Assembly (NCBI RefSeq): GCF_003626755.1
Contig: NZ_RBCJ01000003.1
Coordinates: 62,001 to 126,000 of the forward strand
Length of the DNA stretch: 64,000 nucleotides
Direction of reading: 5' to 3'
DNA from: Ulvibacterium marinum
Lineage (GTDB): Bacteria > Bacteroidota > Bacteroidia > Flavobacteriales > Flavobacteriaceae
Part shown: positions 34,027-42,041 of the stretch, piece by piece
Layout: every line of letters starts with the position of its first letter
Numbering within the stretch: position 1 is the first letter of the stretch
Translations under genes and position numbers: made by a program
Notes under the pieces: generated by a model
Told to the model about the DNA's origin: nothing
Databases searched by the model: none
Seen by the model: the letters and a program-made list of their open reading frames with translations, nothing else

Positions 34027-35784
34027 TTATTCTACGGTTACGATTTTCGATTTTTTTGAAATTCCGTTTTCGTTAAAGGCCTCAATAGCAAAATAATAGT
34101 TCTGATTAATATTTAAGGACTTCAACTCCAAGGAATTATCATCATAAACCATCCAGGAACTGTACAGCTTATTGGGGGCTATTCCCCAAATTACATTATA
34201 ACCCTGGGCATTTTTGACTGGGATCCAAGAAATTTGCGCATCCCTTCGATCAGACTTTCTGATTACTGAAAGACCTTTTACCGATTTGGGCAGTTTTCCG
34301 CTGCCCTTACCAAAAACGCGAAGTCCGGAAATGGAAAGGTGGGGTGTGGGAACATGAATGTTTTTATACCGGACAAGCCGGACTTTTTTGGGGGTCGGCA
34401 GTTCTGTATAATCGTTTGGGACATCCTTTATATTGGAGCTGCGATCAACAAGAATTTCCCAATTTTTTCCATCCAGTGAGGCTTCGATAGTATATTGATG
34501 GTATAATCCGGGAATCTTTCCGTACATATCAGATTTATAATCATTGTAGTTGACTTGTATGGCGCATACCAGACTGGGTCGTTCCAAATTGATTTCGATC
34601 CATTGCCCTTCATTGTTTTCTTGAGCCAACCAAAAGGTCTTTATGTTTTCATCCACCATATTTTTGGGGTCGTATCCCGAGATATGGGACGAGGCCCGTA
34701 TCGGTTTTTTATAGGATAGCAACATCCATCCCCTAAAATGTTCTTTTTTATCAGGTACTGAAGGCGCATAGTGGGGATAATCCCCAAACCGCGTATTGCT
34801 ATACAACAATCCATCGTCATCAAAAAAGGTGGGGAACATACCCACGCGTCTTTCCCAGCCAATATTTACATTGACCGCCATGGAAGCGAAATGCCAAAAT
34901 TGATTATTGGGCCCTTGTACCGTACTGCCATGTCCCGCGCCGTTGATAAAACCGCCAGGTTTATAGGAGAATGGATTGTTGGCCAAATACTTGAAAGGTC
35001 CCAGAGGGGAATCGCCGACGTAAGCCCCATCTCCATAAACATTGAATTCCGTACCCGGGGCGGCGTACTGTAGATAATATTTGTTCTTGTATTTGGTCAT
35101 CCAAGGCCCTTCAATATAACCGCCCAAAATGGTATCCGAATGATTTTCCCCGAAACGTTCCCAACCATGTTTTTCAGGTTCCAGATTGAAGAGCTCATGG
35201 ATTTTTTCGGAAGGTCGAAATCGTTTATTACGATTCAATTTTTTGGCCCGTATTGGAAATTTATTGGAAGAGCCCCAGTACATATAGCCCTGTCCATCAC
35301 CATCGATGAACAAGGCAGGATCTTGGAGTTCGTGCAAAATGGAGGGTGTTGCCTTCCATGCCCCATTTTGTGGTGCCTCGGAATAAAGTACGCTCATGTG
35401 GCCGGAAGGGTTTCCTGCGACATAGAGCACGGAGTCCCTATAATTGAAGGCGGCCGGTGCATTGGAACCTTGAAAATACCACTGTTTGGGTCGAATAAAG
35501 CGCCATTGATTCATGTCCTTGGAATGCCAGTAACCCATAGATCTAGTAACGAACATATAAAATTCATCCCTGTACCGGACCACTGCAGGATCGGCCCCAG
35601 AACGATAGGACAGATCCTTATGGGCATTATAGATCATATAGGTGTAATCTAGATTTAAAGGATTGCAGTAGGTGGCCGGTTTGCCCTGGGAAATGAGCAC
35701 GAAACAAGAAAGAAGCGAACATAACATTAAATAGTTTGCTATTCGGTGTTTTGTCTTTCTGGTTTCAGGTTTTGGTTTCAACAT
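34027..35784 (-). CDS. GH43-like glycoside hydrolase with F5/8-type C domain
   Basis: The 585-residue secreted protein has a five-bladed-propeller glycosidase with three acidic residues in the right order: Asp in RSGADPAV, Asp in LQDPALF and Glu in YIEGPWM. It is followed by a discoidin (F5/8C) domain (RASSHISGYDPKNMVDENIKTFW; GQWIEINLERP) and a C-terminal fibronectin-III-like stretch (AQISWIPVKNAQGYNVIWG). The sugar specificity of GH43-like enzymes is broad (arabinose, xylose, galactose), so it likely removes side chains. It is the first gene after a 106-base gap inside the PUL operon and is 10 bases before GH3. Confidence 0.85.
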   Translation of the reverse strand: MLKPKPETRKTKHRIANYLMLCSLLSCFVLISQGKPATYCNPLNLDYTYMIYNAHKDLSYRSGADPAVVRYRDEFYMFVTRSMGYWHSKDMNQWRFIRPKQWYFQGSNAPAAFNYRDSVLYVAGNPSGHMSVLYSEAPQNGAWKATPSILHELQDPALFIDGDGQGYMYWGSSNKFPIRAKKLNRNKRFRPSEKIHELFNLEPEKHGWERFGENHSDTILGGYIEGPWMTKYKNKYYLQYAAPGTEFNVYGDGAYVGDSPLGPFKYLANNPFSYKPGGFINGAGHGSTVQGPNNQFWHFASMAVNVNIGWERRVGMFPTFFDDDGLLYSNTRFGDYPHYAPSVPDKKEHFRGWMLLSYKKPIRASSHISGYDPKNMVDENIKTFWLAQENNEGQWIEINLERPSLVCAIQVNYNDYKSDMYGKIPGLYHQYTIEASLDGKNWEILVDRSSNIKDVPNDYTELPTPKKVRLVRYKNIHVPTPHLSISGLRVFGKGSGKLPKSVKGLSVIRKSDRRDAQISWIPVKNAQGYNVIWGIAPNKLYSSWMVYDDNSLELKSLNINQNYYFAIEAFNENGISKKSKIVTVE

Positions 35785-35823
35785 TGAAAAATATTTACAC
35801 GGGCTTTCAGCGTTATGGGTTGC

Positions 35824-35888
35824 GAGTTCGGAATTCAGAGTTCAGAATTCTAAATTTTCATTGCTCATTGTTCACTGTTCACTCCTCA
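35824..35888. repeat. Short direct repeats in the operon spacer
   Basis: The spacer between the GH43-like gene and the GH144 pair holds two copies of AGTTCnGAATTC and then several near-identical 7-mers of the GTTCACT/ATTGTTC type. Such low-complexity spacers can slip or recombine. Function is unknown. Confidence 0.5.
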
Positions 35889-35890
35889 TC

Positions 35891-37279
35891 TTAGTTAGCT
35901 TGCCAATCAAAACCCAATAAATTCAATCCAGCTTGGACATCCTCATTTTGCATAAACAAGTTCCAAAGCAAACCAGATCTATGGTTTTCTATCATTATGA
36001 CAATGGGGCCTTGATCTATGGCTAGATAGGCCTCGGCCACCCAAAAATTGTAATGGGGACTAAAGGCATCATAAAAACCTGCCGGCCCTAAAAGTCTATC
36101 TTTGTTTTTATAGAAATAATGCAAAGCCTTCAAGGATTCGTTAGGTGTATAAGGAATTGAGCTTATGGCTGCCGTTGGGGAAATGACACCTGTATCGTTA
36201 GTTGGACTATGGGCATTGTAGCCTATACTTCCATCGCTGTTTCGGGTGTAACTGGCCGTAAGCCCCCAAGCATCTTCCCCGTAACCGAAATAGTTCTTGG
36301 GGTTTTCAACACAATAACTGTAATTGATTTTGGTATGGTTTACGTTTGCATCCCAATAATTTGCATGATTATCGGAAAGACCTTTTGGATTTAGTCCCAA
36401 ATGGGAATAATGTGCCCAGAATAAGGGTCCGCCGAACGGGGCATCGCCTGCATGGTCTACCACTAATGGAAGATTGTATTGGGTATCTGACGATTTGATT
36501 CCCCCATTGGAAGCCCATCCACTGTCATAGGTTTCCTTGGATATACTAAAATCTGGAGAAGCTGCTGCCAAAACATAGGTGATGAGCACTTCATTATATC
36601 CTTTTAATACTAAATTGATGGCAAAATCATGATTGGGACTCCAATGCCAATATAAAGCATCTTTGTTCTGGGTATACCAATCCCATTCTATTCCTTTCCA
36701 TAGTACATCGGCTTTATCCGCCAATGCCTTTTCGATAGTGCTACCATTTTTAAAATACTCTTTTAGGCATATTAGTCCTTGGGCCAAAAATGCAGTTTCG
36801 ACCAAATCACCACCATTGTCCAAGGGGCTAAAAGGAATAATATTGCCTGATCTACCATCGATCCAATGAGGCCATGCACCATGAAAGCGGTCCGCGGTTT
36901 CCAAAAAATTCACTATTCGTGTAAGTCTTTCAACGCCTTCCTCCCGACTTATAAATCCTCTTTCCATACCCACCAACATAGTCATTAGTCCAAAACCAGT
37001 ACCTCCCGTAGCGACCACATATTGATCCCTGGTCGGCTCATTGGGATGATATCTTTCGCGTGCCCCGCCGGAATTGACTTCCGCAAAGTCCCAGAAATAC
37101 TTGAACGTTTCACGTTGGGTAAGGTCTAGGAGCTCTTCATCGTTTAGAATAGGTTCATCAGGTACGTTATCCTTGGGAGGTTCTGGAATTTGGGATATGC
37201 CAATAGGACCATTTTGGTCATCGGACGAACAAGCCATCATCCATACTAAAACAAAGAAAATACCTAACAATCTGTTCAT
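35891..37279 (-). CDS. GH144-type endo-beta-1,2-glucanase lipoprotein (second copy)
   Basis: This 462-residue lipoprotein (signal ends VWMMAC) belongs to the glucoamylase-like family (PF10091 type) that includes the GH144 endo-beta-1,2-glucanases. Characteristic (alpha/alpha)6-barrel motifs are FKYFWDFAEVNSGGARER, FLETADRFHGAWPHW, DNGGDLVETAFLAQGL, YWHWSPNHDFAINLVLKGYNE and FYDAFSPHYNFWVAEAYLAIDQGPIVIMIENHRSGLLWN. It likely cuts beta-1,2-glucan at the cell surface. Its start overlaps the stop of the upstream paralogue by 4 bases. The two copies are clearly related but diverged, suggesting different cut patterns or branch tolerance. Confidence 0.87.
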   Translation of the reverse strand: MNRLLGIFFVLVWMMACSSDDQNGPIGISQIPEPPKDNVPDEPILNDEELLDLTQRETFKYFWDFAEVNSGGARERYHPNEPTRDQYVVATGGTGFGLMTMLVGMERGFISREEGVERLTRIVNFLETADRFHGAWPHWIDGRSGNIIPFSPLDNGGDLVETAFLAQGLICLKEYFKNGSTIEKALADKADVLWKGIEWDWYTQNKDALYWHWSPNHDFAINLVLKGYNEVLITYVLAAASPDFSISKETYDSGWASNGGIKSSDTQYNLPLVVDHAGDAPFGGPLFWAHYSHLGLNPKGLSDNHANYWDANVNHTKINYSYCVENPKNYFGYGEDAWGLTASYTRNSDGSIGYNAHSPTNDTGVISPTAAISSIPYTPNESLKALHYFYKNKDRLLGPAGFYDAFSPHYNFWVAEAYLAIDQGPIVIMIENHRSGLLWNLFMQNEDVQAGLNLLGFDWQAN

Positions 37280-38643
37280 AATGCTATTTGTGTTCTAGAG
37301 CTATCAAAACCCAATTTATCCAATCCCTTGGCAACATCCTGGTTCTTCATGAATAGCTTCCAAAGCAATCCACTTCTGTAATTTTCTATCATTACCGGGA
37401 TAGGGCCTTGATCTATGGCCAAATAACGGGGCAAGTACCAATCATGCTCCAAACTAAAGGCATCATATGGACCGAATTTACCGATGAGCGTGTCTTGTTC
37501 GGTATACATATATCGTAAAAATGCTATGCTTTGTTTTGGAGTATATGGCATCGATGACAATGCGGCCGTGGGAGAAATTACCCCAAGGTCTTTATCGGGC
37601 CGGTGTCCGGCATAACCTTTCATGGAATAGCTGGATGTTAGGCCCCAGCAATTAGGGCCATAACCTTCATAATCATTTGGGTTATCAACACAATACCTAT
37701 AGTGGGTTAGGGCGTGGTTTTTGTTCAGCTTCCAATAATCCGCAAATTGATCGGTGAGTCCGTTGGGGTCAAGTCCCAAATACGAATAATGGGCCCAGAA
37801 AAGTGGACCTACCGGGGATTCGTCATGTTCGTAATGATCCAGTTCGGTTTCCAGTTCATAGAAAATGGTATCCTTTGTTATGGCCCCATCTCTTGCCCAT
37901 CCTTTTTCATATACTGTTTTCTGTATGGGATATGTGGGAGAGGCGGCCGCCAAAATGTACATGATCAGACACTCATTGTATCCACCAACGGGGAAGTTCA
38001 TTTCCCAACTGTACTTTGGAGACCAATGCCAATAGAGAACATCCTCCCCATCTTTGGTATACCAATTCCATTCTACTTCTTCCCAAAGTTTTTGGATTTT
38101 ATGGGTAAGCTTTTTTTCCCTTGCATTACCATTTTTAAAGTACTCGCTTACGGTTAGCAACCCTTGTATCAGAAACGCGGTTTCAACCAAATCCCCTCCA
38201 TCATCCTTGGTGCTAAAGGGAGCCACTTTTCCGTTGGGCATTAACCAATGGGGCCAGGCCCCGTGGAAACGATCGGCCGTCGCCAAAAAATCGACAGCTC
38301 TTTCATAGCGTTCCAAGGCTTGTTTGCGGGTAATAAATCCGCGTTCAATTCCTGCCAGGATGGCCATCAATCCGAAACCGGATCCTCCAATAGTAATGAT
38401 ATCCTTATCGTGAGTAGGATATATATTATCCATGTGAATACGTTCCCTAGCCAATCCGGAAATAGGTTCGGCCCCATCCCAAAAGTAATTGAAAGTCTGT
38501 TTTTGGATGGTATCCAACAGCATACCATCCGACCATTCAATTGTTTTGGAAATACTGTTCGCAGATTTTTCCTTTGTAGAAAAATGACCATTGCAACCAA
38601 ACAACAGTGAAGCAATGGCCATTACAGTTAAAATTAACCTCAT
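37276..38643 (-). CDS. GH144-type endo-beta-1,2-glucanase lipoprotein (first copy)
   Basis: The 455-residue paralogue of the next gene starts with a lipoprotein signal (ASLLFGC). It shares the full barrel pattern: FNYFWDGAEPISGLARERIH, ADRFHGAWPHWLM, DDGGDLVETAFLIQGL, YWHWSPKYSWEMNFPVGGYNE and a C-terminal FGPYDAFSLEHDWYLPRYLAIDQGPIPVMIENYRSGLLWK. It probably acts at the outer face with SusCD, producing sophorooligosaccharides. Cotranslation with the downstream copy is indicated by ATGA overlap. Catalytic residues cannot be assigned with confidence without alignment. Confidence 0.87.
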   Translation of the reverse strand: MRLILTVMAIASLLFGCNGHFSTKEKSANSISKTIEWSDGMLLDTIQKQTFNYFWDGAEPISGLARERIHMDNIYPTHDKDIITIGGSGFGLMAILAGIERGFITRKQALERYERAVDFLATADRFHGAWPHWLMPNGKVAPFSTKDDGGDLVETAFLIQGLLTVSEYFKNGNAREKKLTHKIQKLWEEVEWNWYTKDGEDVLYWHWSPKYSWEMNFPVGGYNECLIMYILAAASPTYPIQKTVYEKGWARDGAITKDTIFYELETELDHYEHDESPVGPLFWAHYSYLGLDPNGLTDQFADYWKLNKNHALTHYRYCVDNPNDYEGYGPNCWGLTSSYSMKGYAGHRPDKDLGVISPTAALSSMPYTPKQSIAFLRYMYTEQDTLIGKFGPYDAFSLEHDWYLPRYLAIDQGPIPVMIENYRSGLLWKLFMKNQDVAKGLDKLGFDSSRTQIAL

Positions 38644-38680
38644 GAAAACTAAACTAACTCAAACTAACTTACAACTATTT

Positions 38681-40462
38681 TTATAGATCGGAATCCCTGA
38701 TGTTTTGTACTTCTTCCTGCGTCAACGCTTTATCATAAAGGCGTAACTCATCAATAAGGCTTAGATCCGACCAATGGTTCCAACCTGTGAAGTTCGGTGC
38801 CCCGGACATGATGGAAAGTACATCGCAATCGGTCCAATCCACTCCATCAAATGCGCCCTGGGAAACGATTTCGCCATCAATATATACTACGGCTTCCGTA
38901 TCCGATATGGTAAACGCCAAATGAATCCATTCCTCGGTAGCCGGGTTTACATCCGCAGCTTCCCCACCATCGAACCAGGTACCTCCTGCACCGGAACCTA
39001 CGTTGAGTTTAAAACGCTGATTACCTCCTGCATTTTCCCTAAAAAACCGGAATCCCTTTGTGAGGTCATTATCGGCCCCATCGTTTATCATTGGGGGACC
39101 CATGACCAAGATTCCTGCTCGATCGGGATCGGCGTTTATCTTGTACCACATCGTGGCACTAAACTGATTTGTAGTCAATCCATTGGTAGGGAAGGTGAGA
39201 TAGGAATCCGTAGCACCAACATAAGCATCGCTACCTGCGGCACTTTCTCCGGCAAAGCCCGGACTTCCTTCTATGGTAGCTTCAGTATCAGTAAAAAGAT
39301 TCTTGTAGTCACCATCAAACGGCATATAGAACATTTCTCCATCAAAGGTGGCGTCGTACAAAGGGGGTGCTACCCCAGAGTCGTCCTGAATAATGGTCCG
39401 CACTTCTTCTTGTGTGATTGCCCTATCAAAAACCCGAAGGTCATCCATATAGCTTTCATCGGACCAATGGTTCCATCCCGTGAAGTTCGGTGCTCCGGAC
39501 ATGATGGAAAGTACATTGCAGTCCGTCCAATCAACACCTCCAATAAGTGGGCCTTCTGTTACAATTTCCCCATCAATATAAACTACCGCTTCGGTGTTTG
39601 AAATGGTAAAGGCCATATTCACCCATTTATCCGCGGCTGGATCCACATCGGCAGCCTCGCCGCCATCGAACCACGTACCGGAATCTCCAGAACCCACATT
39701 GAGTTTGAAACGTTGCATTCCTCCGGCATTTTCCCTAAAGAACCTGAACCCTTTGGTCAAATCATTACCTCCCGTGTCATTTAATGGTGGCCCCATAATC
39801 AATACTCCGGCCCGATCGGGTACCGCGTTTATCTTTAACCAAAATATGGCACTGAATTCGGCATTTTTGAATCGGTCAGTAGAAAAGGTCAAGTAGGAAT
39901 CGGCCGCCCCGGCATAGGCACTTGGCCCATTAAGACTCTCATCGGTAAAACCAGGATTGCCTTCTACTGTAGGTTTTTCAAAACTTATCAGATCCGTATA
40001 GTCGCCATCAAAGGGAACATATAATAGTTCTCCGGCGTACTTGGGGATGTAGGCAGGCTCCTTTACAAAGGTAGTCGTTTCGGTAGTGGTCTTTCCATCC
40101 AAGTCCGTTGCGGAAACAGCAAACTCATGTGTTCCGTCATCAATCCCATCATAGATCAGATCCTCTACGATGAAGCGACGATAATCCTTAAAACTTGAAT
40201 AACTGGCTATTTGTGTGCCATCCATAATGACTCTTACGGATCCTAATTCAATATCATCGGTCGCTTCAAATCGAATAGGTACACTGGTCAATTCTTCATT
40301 TACTTTCAGCGATAACCCATCTGCAGGGGAATTGATCTTTATCTGGGGTGCCGAGGCATCCGGCCCCGGATCAACTTCCGTAATGCCATCTATACCCTGG
40401 TCACAACCATAAAACAGCATTATGGCGACCAAACTTGTAATACAGTACTTTATTGCTTTCAT
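38681..40462 (-). CDS. Surface glycan-binding lipoprotein with duplicated LamG domains
   Basis: This 593-residue lipoprotein (lipobox LFYGC) begins with an Ig-like domain (about 40-135: APQIKINSPADG...SATDLDGKTTTETTTF) and then carries two concanavalin/LamG domains (about 143-365 and 375-593). The two copies share long identical stretches, such as GFRFFRENAGG and RFKLNVGSG and SIMSGAPNFTGWNHWSD, so they come from a recent internal duplication. As the third gene after susC and susD, it fills the place of a surface glycan-binding protein (SusE/F-like). It probably anchors substrate for the enzymes. Confidence 0.82.
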   Translation of the reverse strand: MKAIKYCITSLVAIMLFYGCDQGIDGITEVDPGPDASAPQIKINSPADGLSLKVNEELTSVPIRFEATDDIELGSVRVIMDGTQIASYSSFKDYRRFIVEDLIYDGIDDGTHEFAVSATDLDGKTTTETTTFVKEPAYIPKYAGELLYVPFDGDYTDLISFEKPTVEGNPGFTDESLNGPSAYAGAADSYLTFSTDRFKNAEFSAIFWLKINAVPDRAGVLIMGPPLNDTGGNDLTKGFRFFRENAGGMQRFKLNVGSGDSGTWFDGGEAADVDPAADKWVNMAFTISNTEAVVYIDGEIVTEGPLIGGVDWTDCNVLSIMSGAPNFTGWNHWSDESYMDDLRVFDRAITQEEVRTIIQDDSGVAPPLYDATFDGEMFYMPFDGDYKNLFTDTEATIEGSPGFAGESAAGSDAYVGATDSYLTFPTNGLTTNQFSATMWYKINADPDRAGILVMGPPMINDGADNDLTKGFRFFRENAGGNQRFKLNVGSGAGGTWFDGGEAADVNPATEEWIHLAFTISDTEAVVYIDGEIVSQGAFDGVDWTDCDVLSIMSGAPNFTGWNHWSDLSLIDELRLYDKALTQEEVQNIRDSDL

Positions 40463-40476
40463 TTTTCCAACAATTT

Positions 40477-42030
40477 TTATCTATTATTTACTATGTCACC
40501 CAGAATAGGGAATTCATCTATCTGTTCCTGGTGGTAGGTTACAAAGGCCCTGTCCTGGGTAAAAGTCCTTCCCCCGTAACTCAATTCATCATTTCTACCT
40601 AACCGAACCATATCAAAAAACCGTTTGCCCCACTCCATGGCCAACTCCGCATATTTTTCGTCCACTACATCATCCAACGTAACTCCGGACAAGGAAGGCA
40701 TGCCGGCACGGTCCCTTACAAGATTCACGGCCTGATCGGCGGTAAGGCCGGAACCGGAAGCTCCTTGAAGTAAGGCTTCGGCATACATCAAAAGCGTTTC
40801 CGCATACCGGAAAACGATATAATTTTTGTTGCTTCCGTACGCCGTGCGTCCCGGAATTAACTGATTGGTAGGCAAATAATGCTTTCCGCTGGAAAATATA
40901 GATCGTACACTGGCGGTATTTGTATCCCCATCTCTTGTTGTGGGCGATACAACAGCGGGTAAGGTAGTCTCTGTATATGGCGTTGTCGCAATTAGGCTAT
41001 CGATTCCTCTTTGACTAAAGAATACGGAAGTCTCCAGACGAACATTTTCTTCCCTATCCAACATAAACTCCACGAATTTCAACGTCGGTTCAAAGAAGCC
41101 CCAACCATTACTGGCACCGGCGACAGTGGGATCCCAAGATTGTGGCCCGTAAGGTGCATAAAGATGCCCTACCCGATCTCCCTGATCTTGTCCAAAATCT
41201 GAATATTGGAACTCGAAAAGGCTTTCATCGCTTAGCTTACCGGGTGTTTTGAACAGTTCATAAAAATCATCAAAAAGACTGAATTTACCCGAGTTGATTA
41301 TCTGACCCGTTACATCCGCAACGACCTGATAGTTCTCCAATTCCTGATTTGCGGCCGCCTTGAGCATAAGGGCTGTGTATCTTGTAACTCCGCCGGGTAG
41401 GTCGGTACGTTCATTGGGACGCATATCCGGTAGAAGGGGAATGGCCTCATCCATCTGATCGGAAATATGCTGCATCACCTGATCCTTGGTGGGCACTTCG
41501 GTGATATCCTCAAAAGCACTTAGGTCCGAAGATTCCGGAATAAAGACATCTCCATATACCTGGGAAAGTTGAAAAAGCAACAATGCCCTTAATACCTTGG
41601 CTTCGGCTATGTATTGATTGCCCAGGACAATTCCCGCGTCATCGGCAAATTCCTGATACCTTTCGATTTGTTCCATACCCGTATGGGCCGTGATGATATC
41701 GGTATAGTAGGTTTCCCAAAACGTTCTTGAACCGAAAAAGGAGTTGTCATAAATATAGCGATCCTGATTGATTAGACCCTGTTGATCCCCGGCAGCATTT
41801 ACGTCATCCCCACGAGTGGAAACAACCAAAGGCTGTTCCCATCCCCGGCTATTGACCTCACGATAAATTCCGATTAGGGAGAAAATCATATCCTCGGTCC
41901 TTGAAAAATCCGCTCCTCCACTAAAATCCTTGTTAAGTTGAGGTTGGTCCAATTGTTCCGAGCAACCGGTAAGCAGTATTCCTGCCAGAACCAAAAACAA
42001 TGGTAATCTGTTTATTTTTAAGTGTATCAT
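40477..42030 (-). CDS. susD: SusD/RagB-family outer-membrane nutrient-binding lipoprotein
   Basis: The 517-residue lipoprotein (signal ends ILLTGC) has SusD/RagB features: an N-terminal segment DMIFSLIGIYREVNSRGWEQP, helical TPR-like packing (VLRALLLFQLSQVYGDVFIP), and the C-terminal RYAETLLMYAEALLQ ... ELAMEWGKRFFDMVRLG signature. It forms a lid over the SusC transporter on the cell surface and binds the oligosaccharide substrate. It lies 11 bases after susC and 14 bases before the LamG protein. The susD symbol marks the family, not starch specificity. Confidence 0.93.
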   Translation of the reverse strand: MIHLKINRLPLFLVLAGILLTGCSEQLDQPQLNKDFSGGADFSRTEDMIFSLIGIYREVNSRGWEQPLVVSTRGDDVNAAGDQQGLINQDRYIYDNSFFGSRTFWETYYTDIITAHTGMEQIERYQEFADDAGIVLGNQYIAEAKVLRALLLFQLSQVYGDVFIPESSDLSAFEDITEVPTKDQVMQHISDQMDEAIPLLPDMRPNERTDLPGGVTRYTALMLKAAANQELENYQVVADVTGQIINSGKFSLFDDFYELFKTPGKLSDESLFEFQYSDFGQDQGDRVGHLYAPYGPQSWDPTVAGASNGWGFFEPTLKFVEFMLDREENVRLETSVFFSQRGIDSLIATTPYTETTLPAVVSPTTRDGDTNTASVRSIFSSGKHYLPTNQLIPGRTAYGSNKNYIVFRYAETLLMYAEALLQGASGSGLTADQAVNLVRDRAGMPSLSGVTLDDVVDEKYAELAMEWGKRFFDMVRLGRNDELSYGGRTFTQDRAFVTYHQEQIDEFPILGDIVNNR

Positions 42031-42041
42031 AGCTATTTTCT

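Noticed and set aside
35140-35652. 170-codon open frame on the plus strand
   Set aside because: It is antisense to the GH43-like gene, whose catalytic motifs and signal peptide are intact.
38774-39601. 275-codon open frame on the plus strand
   Set aside because: It lies antisense to the duplicated LamG lipoprotein gene and exists because of that gene's codon bias and repeat; its sequence has no recognisable motif.
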